37,374 nt of DNA from Lachnospiraceae bacterium (lineage in GTDB: Bacteria; Bacillota; Clostridia; Lachnospirales; Lachnospiraceae). Below the pieces are notes generated by a model. The model did not search any database. It worked only from the letters and a program-made list of their open reading frames with translations, and had not been told where the DNA came from. Positions 15,353 through 23,242 of the stretch are shown one piece after another. The DNA lies in assembly GCA_029338735.1 (NCBI GenBank), contig JAQYAY010000025.1, positions 1 through 37,374 on the forward strand, read 5' to 3'. How positions within the stretch are numbered: the stretch's first letter is position 1; every line of letters starts with the position of its first letter. The position numbers and the translations under genes were made by a program.

Positions 15353-16498
15353 ATGCATATGCTTAGAGACACAGCCCTTAAATACATAGAAGATAATAAG
15401 AATAATGTAATAGATCTGCTGAAGACGATCACGGAAATCCCGGCACCTACCGGTGATGAGGTAAAGCGCTCGGAATTCATTGAGAACTACCTCGAGAATG
15501 CAGGCGCTGTAGGAGTATATCGTGACAATGCCGGGAATGTCGTATATCCATATGATATCAGACCTGGCAAGCACAATGCCGTGATGATCGCGCATATGGA
15601 TACGGTATTTAAAAAAGATACTCATCTCGAGGTCACGGAACGGGACGGCAGGCTGCTGTGCCCTGGAATCGGTGATGATACAGCGAATCTCGTCTGTCTG
15701 CTGCTTCTCGCAGCATTTGCGGCGAAAGAAAAGCCATCAATCAGATGCGGCATCTTCTTTGTCTTTGGCACCTGTGAAGAGGGCCTCGGCAATCTGAAAG
15801 GCAGCCGCCGTTTCATGGAAGAGCACGTCGACAAGGTCTCACATTTCTGGGCCTTCGATCTCTATTATAGAAAGATATATACCGATGTGGTCGGCTCGAT
15901 CCGTTACCGGATAAAGATTAATACCGTCGGTGGTCATTCGTATCTCAATTTCGGCAATCCGAATGCGATCTATGTTGCGTCCCAGATCATCAATGATCTA
16001 TATAAGATGAAACCAACCGAAGACGATCAGTATACATATAATGTAGGGACAATTGCTGGCGGCAATACGGTCAACAGCATTGCTGAGCAGGCATCTTTTA
16101 CAATGGAATTCAGGACAGGTGATCCGCAGGTCATGCAGAAATGTGACCAGGCGATTCACGATATTGTAAAGCGCTACAAGCCGCTTACCACTGGACTCTC
16201 AATGGAGCTTCTGGGCCAGAGACCGTGTTCTCAGGGCGTTCCTGAAGAATCCGAAGAAAAGATGATCGCACGCGCGCGAGAGAGTATCAGGTCAATCATA
16301 GGTATTGATCCAGAGGAATCCATAGCCTCTACAGACTGCAACATCCCGCTGTCAATGGGTGTTCCGGCCATCTGCTTTGGTCTCTGTGACGGCGCGCTGC
16401 TCCACACCGAAGAGGAATGGATATGGAAAGAGTCAGTCTCAAAGGGACTCCGTCTCCTGTTTCATCTCTGCTATAAATATTATTTTGATGAAGATTGA
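15353..16498 (+). CDS. M20-family metallopeptidase
   Basis: A 381-residue cytoplasmic zinc peptidase or deacylase of the M20/PepT group. Metal and catalytic residues are visible: AHMDT (His81, Asp83), GIGDDTAN (bridging Asp at 108/109), GTCEEGLG (Glu142 catalytic, Glu143 metal) and the C-terminal LLHTEEEW histidine. The dimerisation lid starts at VGGHSYLNFGNPNA. Substrate class (di- or tripeptide, or acylated amino acid) cannot be told. Two ATGs lie close together (15353 and 15359) and neither has a strong Shine-Dalgarno, so the exact start is uncertain. It has its own promoter and terminator and so is probably a single-gene transcript. Confidence 0.9.
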   Translation: MHMLRDTALKYIEDNKNNVIDLLKTITEIPAPTGDEVKRSEFIENYLENAGAVGVYRDNAGNVVYPYDIRPGKHNAVMIAHMDTVFKKDTHLEVTERDGRLLCPGIGDDTANLVCLLLLAAFAAKEKPSIRCGIFFVFGTCEEGLGNLKGSRRFMEEHVDKVSHFWAFDLYYRKIYTDVVGSIRYRIKINTVGGHSYLNFGNPNAIYVASQIINDLYKMKPTEDDQYTYNVGTIAGGNTVNSIAEQASFTMEFRTGDPQVMQKCDQAIHDIVKRYKPLTTGLSMELLGQRPCSQGVPEESEEKMIARARESIRSIIGIDPEESIASTDCNIPLSMGVPAICFGLCDGALLHTEEEWIWKESVSKGLRLLFHLCYKYYFDED

Positions 16499-16558
16499 AA
16501 AATAGTTGATGATTTTTTAATGAATGATTGAATACAAAATCAGGATTCCTTATCAGAA

Positions 16559-16582
16559 ATGGCCCTTCGGGGTCATTTTTTT
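16559..16582 (+). terminator. Intrinsic terminator after the M20 peptidase
   Basis: ATGGCCC (16559-16565) pairs with GGGTCAT (16570-16576) across a stable TTCG tetraloop, one G-U pair, followed by seven T. Confidence 0.85.
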
Positions 16583-16602
16583 CATAAAAAAATAAAATAC
16601 GC

Positions 16603-16631
16603 TTCACATTTCAGAAATCAGCGTCTATAAT
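16603..16631 (+). promoter_or_regulatory. Strong predicted promoter for the secreted Ig-like protein
   Basis: TTCACA (16603-16608), exactly 17 nt, then a perfect TATAAT (16626-16631). The start site would be near 16638, followed by a leader of about 58 nt ending in AAAGGAGG. Confidence 0.8.
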
Positions 16632-16695
16632 AACCAATGTCGAAAGAAAAGAAATAAATCGACAGAAGTTCTTCATAATAAAGGAGGAAGACATA

Positions 16696-18285
16696 ATGAG
16701 TATTTTAAAGAAGGGACTTGCGGTCGTACTTGCCGCAGCCACAGTCTTTACTTTTGCACCAGCTGCAGTATATGGCGTAGCAGCTCAGGCAGCAGATGTA
16801 AAGGACACGACAGAAGTCAGCTACACCGTGAAGGGCGCTAAGAAGACAGCTGCAAGCGATGAGACATTCGGTAACAAGACTAATACAAATACAGCTATCA
16901 GCCTTGATACAGTTGTCAACAAGACGGCACAGATCTCAGTAGCAAATACTTCAGCAGCTATTTATTACATGCCTGAAGATTCAACAGTAGTCAGCACTAA
17001 TCCTGCATCCGGTACTTCTACAACAGTTACCGCTTTAAAGAGTGGATCAACTAATGTAAAGGTTACTATCGGAAAAGCACATTACACAATCCCGGTACAG
17101 GTTTCTGACAAGGGCACAGATGTAGTAAAAGCCCAGGTCAATGGCAAGGATGTCACAGAAATTGATCTCGATGCGTCTACTTCAACAGCAGCCAATGCCA
17201 TCAAGTCAGTAAAGATCACAGGAACATCACAGAACAATCTTCCTGTAGCATATGATCTGTATGATGCATCACAGAAAAATCTGATTGCCGGCAATTCAAA
17301 TGCCATTGCTTCAGTATCAACAGACGGTACAGTTACAGCAGGAAAGAGCGACGGAACAGTATATGTAAAGGTATATACTTCCAATTCAAATGCCAGAAAT
17401 ATTGATGGCGATTATAAGTGGGTAAAGATCGTAGTCAACAAGGATGCAGAGGCTATAATCTCAGCTCCTTCAGTCATCAGACTTGATTTCAAGAACAATA
17501 CAAAGGTGGATCTGAGCAAGATCGTTTCTACCAATGCAAAGAACGCTACAGTGACATATACTAAGAAGGCATATGCCAAGCAGAATGTGGACGCATTCAA
17601 TATCACTGGCAAAGAGCTCCAAGCCAACCAGATCGGTGAAGCAACACTTGTCATCAACGTAGGCAAAGGTACAGATACCCGTGCTACTTCAAAGGAAGTC
17701 ACAGTATCAGTTGTCAATGAGATCACAAAGGCTGTACCTGTAATCACTGTAAAGCCGAATGTACGTCTGACTGTTGGTTCTACTTCAGCACTTGGCGCCA
17801 CAACATCTGCAACAGGAGCTGCTATCACATACACTTCTGACAACAATGATGTAGCATCTGTTGACGCAACTGGTATTGTCACTGCAAAGAGCGCAGGAAT
17901 CGCTACAATCACTGTAAAGTCTGCTGCAACAGCTGATTGTGAAGAGGGTGTTGAGAACGTAACCGTAATCGTTGATCCTCAGACAGTACCTGCTGCAAAG
18001 CCAGCTACAGTCAAGAACGTAAAGGTAAAGAACGCCAAGGGTGCCAAGGTCAGTGTTTCATGGACCAGCCAGGGTGGCAACATCCTCTATCGTGTCTACA
18101 AGAAGGTCGGCAACTCAAAGAAGTGGACCGGCAAGAACGTAACCAGTGCCAGGACTACTCTCTCAGTAAAGAAGGGTGCCAGGGTTACAATCAAGGTCAA
18201 GGCTTATGTCAAGGATTCCGCAGGCAAGATCACCTGGGGACCAAAGGCTACAACAGCCAAGGCTTTCAAGACTGACAGGAAATAA
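16696..18285 (+). CDS. Abundant-looking secreted surface protein with Ig-like (Big_2) and Fn3-like domains
   Basis: A 529-residue exported protein with a clear signal peptide (cleavage near AQA-ADV at about 33). The mature chain is rich in Thr, Val, Ala and Lys with a single cysteine. The region about 350-425 matches a bacterial Ig-like Big_2 domain (VRLTVGSTSALGATTSA, NNDVASVDATGIVTAKSAG), and earlier segments look like weaker copies of the same fold. The last about 90 residues form an Fn3-like domain (ILYRVYKKVGNSKKW) related to those of the autolysin at 6471-9653. There is no LPXTG motif and no SLH domain. A near-consensus promoter, a near-perfect ribosome site and a strong terminator suggest high expression, so an S-layer or wall-coat role is possible (inference only). 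Confidence 0.8.
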   Translation: MSILKKGLAVVLAAATVFTFAPAAVYGVAAQAADVKDTTEVSYTVKGAKKTAASDETFGNKTNTNTAISLDTVVNKTAQISVANTSAAIYYMPEDSTVVSTNPASGTSTTVTALKSGSTNVKVTIGKAHYTIPVQVSDKGTDVVKAQVNGKDVTEIDLDASTSTAANAIKSVKITGTSQNNLPVAYDLYDASQKNLIAGNSNAIASVSTDGTVTAGKSDGTVYVKVYTSNSNARNIDGDYKWVKIVVNKDAEAIISAPSVIRLDFKNNTKVDLSKIVSTNAKNATVTYTKKAYAKQNVDAFNITGKELQANQIGEATLVINVGKGTDTRATSKEVTVSVVNEITKAVPVITVKPNVRLTVGSTSALGATTSATGAAITYTSDNNDVASVDATGIVTAKSAGIATITVKSAATADCEEGVENVTVIVDPQTVPAAKPATVKNVKVKNAKGAKVSVSWTSQGGNILYRVYKKVGNSKKWTGKNVTSARTTLSVKKGARVTIKVKAYVKDSAGKITWGPKATTAKAFKTDRK

Positions 18286-18307
18286 TTGAATATCATCTGA
18301 CATTCAG

Positions 18308-18341
18308 GAGCGTCCTTCCGGAAGGGAGGGCGCTCTTTTTT
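18308..18341 (+). terminator. Strong intrinsic terminator after the surface protein gene
   Basis: A 12-bp stem (GAGCGTCCTTCC with GGGAGGGCGCTC, two G-U pairs) around a GGAA loop at 18308-18335, followed by six T. Confidence 0.93.
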
Positions 18342-18379
18342 ATATAAATTTATAAGAAATAGCAACAGATAAGCTTTCT

Positions 18380-19306
18380 TTAATACTTAATGGTCTTATT
18401 ACCACTCTTCTTGAATTTCTTTGTATTGCCGAGCCAGCCGAACTGCTTCTTGCATCTGAATTTGTTGCCAGTTACTCTGACATTTGTTGTCTTCTTCTTC
18501 GAATGCTCAGAGGCCTGGACGCCGGTATAGAACCAGATGTAATTATTCTTTATCGTGATATTGTTGCAGACAGTGTGATCATATGGCCAGGCTACCCTGT
18601 TGTTGGCGGCGCTGTCACAGGCATCGAGCTGAATGGCGGCACGCTTCTTGTCGCCAGTTGTATAGCCTTTGATCATCTTGCCATCTTCATCCTTGTAGCA
18701 GCCAAGAGTGCAGTTCTCAATACGGCCATTCTTCACGCCGCAGAACTCGATCAGATGAGCGTTCGGAACATTATATATCGTAGCATTCTTGATCGTGATG
18801 TTCTTCGCATGGATAAAATTGAACACATTCGGTCCCGTCTTCTGACCGTTCTTCACCATCGAATTGCTGCTGAAATTCTTCGTTCCGACCCAGGTACCGC
18901 CATCAATTGTGATATCATGAACCGCATTGTACCCGCCGAGCGCCTTCTTCGCCTCTGACTCTGACTGCTGATAGATATCAGTATCATAATAGTCTTCCTG
19001 CGTGACCATTTTGCTGCCGTCCTTGGTGCAGATAATGGTCGCATCTGTAGCGTCTATATATGTGTTGCTCGCAAGCCGCAGCATTCCATTCAGATAGTAT
19101 GTACCGCTGAGCTTTATCCTGTAGCCGCCCTCAGTAGCATATGGCTCGATCATATTGAAGTCGGTATTAGTCTGCCTTCCTGAAGGCGGGACAAAGACCT
19201 CCTCGAGATCATGTGGCTGGGCCTGTGCATTCACTGCAACTACCGCAGTAAAAGTAAATGCTGCCGACAGGATGACTGCTGCTGTTTTTAAAAATCCGTT
19301 CTTCAC
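18380..19306 (-). CDS. Secreted right-handed beta-helix protein
   Basis: A 308-residue exported protein starting at GTG (19306), with AAAGGAG 6 nt upstream. The signal peptide ends near residue 29 (NAQAQ). The mature part shows the stacked turns of a parallel beta-helix: YIDATDATIICTKDG, HDITIDGGTW, KNITIKNATIYNV, KNGRIENCTL, NNITIKNNYIWFY, TNVRVTGNKF. This fold is shared by pectate lyases, glycosidases and adhesins; no catalytic set could be assigned. It lies 18 nt downstream of tsaD on the same strand, so it probably shares the tsa transcript although its function seems unrelated. It converges with the surface-protein gene, whose terminator does not work in this direction. Confidence 0.8.
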   Translation of the reverse strand: MKNGFLKTAAVILSAAFTFTAVVAVNAQAQPHDLEEVFVPPSGRQTNTDFNMIEPYATEGGYRIKLSGTYYLNGMLRLASNTYIDATDATIICTKDGSKMVTQEDYYDTDIYQQSESEAKKALGGYNAVHDITIDGGTWVGTKNFSSNSMVKNGQKTGPNVFNFIHAKNITIKNATIYNVPNAHLIEFCGVKNGRIENCTLGCYKDEDGKMIKGYTTGDKKRAAIQLDACDSAANNRVAWPYDHTVCNNITIKNNYIWFYTGVQASEHSKKKTTNVRVTGNKFRCKKQFGWLGNTKKFKKSGNKTIKY

Positions 19307-19324
19307 TTTATGCTCCTTTGAAAA

Positions 19325-20326
19325 TTATAACGCAAGCGACGGTTCTGCGTTCAGATCCAGTCCGCTGCGCTTTCCGTTGATATACTCGTAATAGCCAGCT
19401 GCCCCGATCATGGCGCCATTGTCTGTGCAAAGGATCGGTGCCGGGCAGTAGAATGACACGCCGTGCTTCTCACATTCAGCCTTTACAGATTCACGGAGAG
19501 CGCCGTTTGAAGCCACGCCTCCGGCAAGCGCAAATTTTTTCTCACCGAACTCTTCAAGCGCCATGGATACATGGTCGGTAAGAGCGCCAACAACAGCCTT
19601 CTGGAAAGATGCAGCGACATTGTCCCTGATGATCTCATGACCTGCCATCTTTTCATGATTCAGATAGTTGAGCACTGCTGATTTGAGGCCTGAGAATGAA
19701 AAATCATACGGATGATCTGCCACTTTTGCCCTAGGGAACTCAATTGAATCCGGATCACCGGTCTTCGCAGCCTTCTCGATCTTCGGACCGCCAGGATAGC
19801 CAAGACCTATGGCACGTGCGACCTTGTCAAATGCCTCTCCGGCAGCGTCATCCACCGTGCGTCCGAGCACTTCATACTGACCATAATCAGTAACCCTGAC
19901 CAGATGCGTGTGACCTCCTGATACTACGAGGCACAGGAATGGCGGCTCGAGCTCAGGTGCCTCTATATAGTTGGCACTGATATGTCCTGAGATGTGATTG
20001 ATGCCGATGAGCGGTTTATTTTTCGCATAGGCAAATGCCTTGGCAAATGATACTCCGACCAGAAGAGGGCCCACGAGACCAGGTCCATATGTGACTGCGA
20101 CTGCATCCAGCTCGTCTGCACTCGTCTCTGCCTTCTTCAGCGCCAGGTCAACGACCTGCGTGATTCTCTCTACATGCTTTCTTGATGCGATCTCAGGTAC
20201 CACACCGCCATAGAGCGTGTGAATAGGGATCTGCGTCGATATCTCATTGGAGAGCACAGTCCTGCCATCGACTACGACTGCTGCCGCAGTCTCATCACAG
20301 GAGCTCTCGATTCCTAATATTTTCAC
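19325..20326 (-). CDS. tsaD: tRNA N6-threonylcarbamoyladenosine transferase subunit TsaD
   Basis: Catalytic subunit that transfers the threonylcarbamoyl group to A37 of ANN-decoding tRNAs, acting with TsaB and TsaE. The 333-residue length is normal. Signatures: [14 protein letters not shown] at the N-terminus, metal-binding [11 protein letters not shown] (His111, His115), VSGGHTHLV, the [13 protein letters not shown] stretch and the C-terminal CTDNGAMIG aspartate. Its ATG overlaps the TGA of the upstream gene by 4 nt (ATGA), implying translational coupling. tsaB and tsaE are in the same run of genes. Confidence 0.97.
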   Translation of the reverse strand: MKILGIESSCDETAAAVVVDGRTVLSNEISTQIPIHTLYGGVVPEIASRKHVERITQVVDLALKKAETSADELDAVAVTYGPGLVGPLLVGVSFAKAFAYAKNKPLIGINHISGHISANYIEAPELEPPFLCLVVSGGHTHLVRVTDYGQYEVLGRTVDDAAGEAFDKVARAIGLGYPGGPKIEKAAKTGDPDSIEFPRAKVADHPYDFSFSGLKSAVLNYLNHEKMAGHEIIRDNVAASFQKAVVGALTDHVSMALEEFGEKKFALAGGVASNGALRESVKAECEKHGVSFYCPAPILCTDNGAMIGAAGYYEYINGKRSGLDLNAEPSLAL

Positions 20327-20955
20327 TTTGTCTTTTCTCCAGATCTGATTGAATGTCCACTTCTTATCGTATTGCCATCGGCATCGGTGACCTCGAAGCC
20401 AAGAATCCTCCAGTGATCATTGCCATCCATCCTCAGGATGTACTTCTGATAAGTCCTGGAAATACTGGATGCTTCCTTGACGGAATATCCGGCCTGAACA
20501 TAGGCCACATCATGACCCTTGAGTGAGCCATATATGACATCGGAAGTATCACACACCTTAGTGCTGAGCATCTTGGCCTTGCGGCTCTTGTAGTCACTGA
20601 TCTGCGACGTGAGACTGTCTGCGTACTCATCTGCCGGATTCTTCGCAGCGAGCTCCGGATCCATCATCTGACGGATCTTGCCGGCAAGCCTTGTGATCTC
20701 CTTCTTCGTCAGGTCCTGATCTCCGAAGCACAGAGTCAGATATCTGTTGTATGTCTTGATGACCTCTCTCGGCGTCGGAGGATAATTCTTATCGAAATCC
20801 ATCGTGAGAAGCCTGTCCTTCTCGCTCACCTGGACATTGTCCGAATTGGCCACCCTGCTCGACGTACTCCTGTCGAGATAAATATAGTATGCCACGATTA
20901 TGCATGCACAGATACATACAACAACCAATGTCCGAGCCGTTCTTTTCGCATTCAT
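20323..20955 (-). CDS. Membrane-anchored protein of unknown function between rnz and tsaD
   Basis: A 210-residue protein with a single N-terminal transmembrane anchor (about residues 8-27) and an exported or outward-facing domain. The start is fixed by AAAGGAGG 7-8 nt before the ATG. The domain starts helical ([20 protein letters not shown]) and ends in strands typical of a small alpha+beta fold ([37 protein letters not shown]). I recall similar proteins beside tsaD in Lachnospiraceae (DUF6715-like) but cannot confirm this. Overlap with tsaD by 4 nt and close spacing to rnz place it in the tsa operon. Confidence 0.75.
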   Translation of the reverse strand: MNAKRTARTLVVVCICACIIVAYYIYLDRSTSSRVANSDNVQVSEKDRLLTMDFDKNYPPTPREVIKTYNRYLTLCFGDQDLTKKEITRLAGKIRQMMDPELAAKNPADEYADSLTSQISDYKSRKAKMLSTKVCDTSDVIYGSLKGHDVAYVQAGYSVKEASSISRTYQKYILRMDGNDHWRILGFEVTDADGNTIRSGHSIRSGEKTK

Positions 20956-20969
20956 AAGGATTCCTCCTT

Positions 20970-21866
20970 TCAGTCAATGAAGTCTAACTCTTTCTTCTGA
21001 CCATCCCCGTATATATATGTCTCAGGGAATATCCTGCGTACTTCCTTAATATATACCTTCGGATTGATGACCGATGGTGAATAATGCGTCAGCCACATCT
21101 CTTTCACTTCGGATCTCTTCGCGAGATTGGCAGCTTCCTGCATCATCATATGCTTTTTGTCCTTCGCACTCTGCTCCTTTTCAGGATCGCCATACATTCC
21201 TTCACATATAAAGAGGTCGCTGCCCTTCGCATTGGTCTCAATGGACTTCGTAGGACGGGTGTCAGTGGTGTATGTCACCTTGAGGCCCTTTCTCTGCGGT
21301 CCCATGACCTGCTCAGGTGTGAAGTCTCCTATCGGCTCTCCGCCCTGCAGCACATGCCAGTATTCAAGCGGGATTCCAAGCTCTTTTGCAGCCTCTGCAT
21401 TGAACTTGCCCTTCCTGTCGACCTCCATCGTATATCCATAGCAGGTCACATTGTGGTACACATGAAATGCCCTGACCCTCATGCCATCGACATCGAAGCA
21501 TTCTTCGTCACTCTGGTATTCATGAAAAATCAGTTCAAACGGCAGCTGTGGCGTGATCACCATGAGTGAGGTCACTATCCGCTTCAGTCCCTTCGGGCCA
21601 TACATATGCACCGGCTCTATCCTATCGGAATTGCCCATATCCAGAAGCAGTCCCGGCAGTCCGCTGATATGGTCTGCATGATAATGGGTAAAGCAGATCG
21701 CATCTATCGGATACGGGGAAACACCCGCCTTCTTCATTGCTACCTGAGTGCCTTCCCCACAGTCAATCAGCACCGTCCTGCCATTGAATCGCACTGCCAG
21801 TGATGTCAGATGCCGCCTCGGCAGAGGCATCATGCCGCCGGTTCCAAGGAGACACACATCAAGCAT
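20970..21866 (-). CDS. rnz: Ribonuclease Z
   Basis: Metallo-beta-lactamase-fold endonuclease that removes the 3' trailer of tRNA precursors. The true start is the ATG at 21866, giving MLDVCLLGTGG and 298 residues, the usual size; a longer frame upstream is only tsaB read in another frame. The metal motif FTHYHADH gives His61, His63, Asp65 and His66, and later ligands fit VYHNVTCYGY and WLTHYSP. The start lies within the last 8 nt of tsaB, and GAGGTGA inside tsaB provides the ribosome site. Its position within the tsa gene set puts two tRNA maturation steps in one transcript. Confidence 0.95.
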   Translation of the reverse strand: MLDVCLLGTGGMMPLPRRHLTSLAVRFNGRTVLIDCGEGTQVAMKKAGVSPYPIDAICFTHYHADHISGLPGLLLDMGNSDRIEPVHMYGPKGLKRIVTSLMVITPQLPFELIFHEYQSDEECFDVDGMRVRAFHVYHNVTCYGYTMEVDRKGKFNAEAAKELGIPLEYWHVLQGGEPIGDFTPEQVMGPQRKGLKVTYTTDTRPTKSIETNAKGSDLFICEGMYGDPEKEQSAKDKKHMMMQEAANLAKRSEVKEMWLTHYSPSVINPKVYIKEVRRIFPETYIYGDGQKKELDFID

Positions 21867-22683
21867 TTTTGTCACCTCTAAGGAGGTTCTCCTCGCCAGG
21901 CTCGAGCTTCGCATTCTGCTCGCTCTCACCAATCTCAGAGAACGGCCTCGATCCAGATTCGAGCTGCGCTGCACTTGCTCTCATTCTGGATCTTTCGGCC
22001 TCTCTTTCTGCCTGTGACTTTCTCAGATATACCGGCCTGAACTCTTCGGCCGAAGTATAGTATTCTTTATCAAAATAATGTCTTCCGAGGCACGCTACCG
22101 CACCTGCTCTCTGTCTGTTACAGAAGGCCGGAGCGAAGTCGAAATCGACGGTCGCATTTTCCTCAATGAAGTCTTTAAATACCGGCACTCCATCCCCAAG
22201 GAATGTGACCGGCTCATCCTCATTATTGATCCGCTCTATAATGTCTGCAATGGCTTCAGGCGCCTGCTCTTTTTTTACAATGAACTTGTTCGTCTCTGAA
22301 AAACGGTACAGTCCCGAGTAGGCCTGCTGCCTTCTCGCATCCATCAGAGGGCAGATGAGCCTCTTCGAGCCATACAGATTGTACGCTATCGCATCTACTG
22401 TCGGCACTGCGATCACCGGGACCTTGAGCGCATATGCGAGTCCCTTGACCGTGGCCGCTCCTATACGAAGCCCTGTAAAGCTACCCGGTCCTGCTGCCGT
22501 CGCAATTGCATCGATCGATGAGAGCTCAATCCCCAGCATCTGAATCAGCTCATCGAGCATCGGCATCAGCGTCGTGCTGTGCGTCTTCCTGTAATCTGTT
22601 GTGAATTCTCCGAGCAGCACATCGTCGTCAACTACTGCGACCGACGCCACCAGCCCTGAAGAATCAATTCCTAATATACGCAT
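21859..22683 (-). CDS. tsaB: tRNA threonylcarbamoyladenosine biosynthesis protein TsaB
   Basis: Non-catalytic ASKHA-fold partner of TsaD. The N-terminus MRILGIDSSGLVASVAVVDDD, TAAGPGSFTGLRIG and CPLMDARRQQAYSGLY are characteristic. I place the start at 22683 because AGGAA then has a normal spacing; an ATG two codons earlier is too close to it. The last about 45 residues (after VYLRKSQAERE) form a charged, probably disordered extension longer than usual for TsaB. This extension contains the ribosome site and start codon of rnz. The gene often found next to tsaB, rimI, is absent here. Confidence 0.95.
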   Translation of the reverse strand: MRILGIDSSGLVASVAVVDDDVLLGEFTTDYRKTHSTTLMPMLDELIQMLGIELSSIDAIATAAGPGSFTGLRIGAATVKGLAYALKVPVIAVPTVDAIAYNLYGSKRLICPLMDARRQQAYSGLYRFSETNKFIVKKEQAPEAIADIIERINNEDEPVTFLGDGVPVFKDFIEENATVDFDFAPAFCNRQRAGAVACLGRHYFDKEYYTSAEEFRPVYLRKSQAEREAERSRMRASAAQLESGSRPFSEIGESEQNAKLEPGEENLLRGDKNA

Positions 22684-22696
22684 ATCCATTTCCTAT

Positions 22697-23155
22697 TTAT
22701 TTCTGAGTCCTTAGCTTAGCCTGGCACTTGGAACTACGAACTTCTATCAACCTGTAATCATCATCCCCCGCGAGATCCTTCGATATCGTGATCTCCGTGT
22801 GGTTCTCCGGAAGTATGTCCTCTATCAGCTCCGCCCACTCGATCAGCACGACTCCGCCACGATCTATATAGTCATAGAATCCGGTCTCTTCCATCTCATC
22901 AGGATCGCCGATCCTGTACACATCGAAATGGTAGAGTGGCAGCCGTCCGTTCAGATATTCCTGCACTATCGTAAATGTAGGGCTCGTCACCGGTTCAGTG
23001 ATTCCCAGGCCCTTTGCGAATCCTTTTGCAAAAATAGTCTTGCCGACTCCAAGGTCACCCGTCAGTGTATATACATCACCCGGCAGAGCCTTCGAAGCCA
23101 GATCAGCGGCGAACTGTTCAGTTTCTTTAGCACTATGGCTCTCAAATCTTTCCAT
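22697..23155 (-). CDS. tsaE: tRNA threonylcarbamoyladenosine biosynthesis ATPase TsaE
   Basis: P-loop ATPase that resets the TsaBD complex in t6A synthesis; 152 residues from the ATG at 23155. Walker A GDLGVGKT (33-40), SPTF (58-61), HFDVYR (about 76-81) and IEWAE (105-109) are all present. No ribosome site precedes this ATG, and a strong promoter places the transcript start on or next to the A of ATG, so the mRNA is probably leaderless. The last about 15 codons lie in a heptanucleotide repeat that gives a tail beginning VRSSK, identical to the tail of the alcohol dehydrogenase at 29685-30890. It heads the tsaE-tsaB-rnz-unknown-tsaD run. Confidence 0.95.
   Translation of the reverse strand: MERFESHSAKETEQFAADLASKALPGDVYTLTGDLGVGKTIFAKGFAKGLGITEPVTSPTFTIVQEYLNGRLPLYHFDVYRIGDPDEMEETGFYDYIDRGGVVLIEWAELIEDILPENHTEITISKDLAGDDDYRLIEVRSSKCQAKLRTQK
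22702..22743 (-). repeat. Heptanucleotide tandem repeat, copy 3, inside the tsaE 3' end
   Basis: Minus-strand units AAGTTCG and TAGTTCC are followed by more degenerate 7-nt units up to the tsaE stop codon. The first 13 nt are identical to copy 4 at 29695-29707. Confidence 0.55.
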
Positions 23156-23162
23156 AACTATC

Positions 23163-23191
23163 ATTATAAATAAAAAGTGCTTTATTCTCAA
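23163..23191 (-). promoter_or_regulatory. Strong predicted promoter for the tsa operon
   Basis: TTGAGA (23186-23191), 17 nt, and a perfect TATAAT (23163-23168) on the minus strand. Only 7 nt separate the -10 from the tsaE ATG, which implies a leaderless transcript. Confidence 0.8.
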
Positions 23192-23209
23192 CCCGAAATT
23201 TTGTATAAT
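23181..23209 (+). promoter_or_regulatory. Predicted promoter for tex, overlapping the tsa promoter
   Basis: Perfect TATAAT at 23204-23209 with a weak -35 TTTATT at 23181-23186 (17-nt spacer). Its -35 overlaps the -35 of the divergent tsa promoter, so the two may compete for RNA polymerase. Confidence 0.6.
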
Positions 23210-23242
23210 AGATGGGCTACAAATTTTTACGAGGGAAAATCC

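Noticed and set aside
21867-21974. Longer N-terminus for RNase Z
   Set aside because: The extra 36 residues are arginine/serine-rich and are tsaB read in another frame; the conserved protein begins MLDVCLLGTGG with its own ribosome site.
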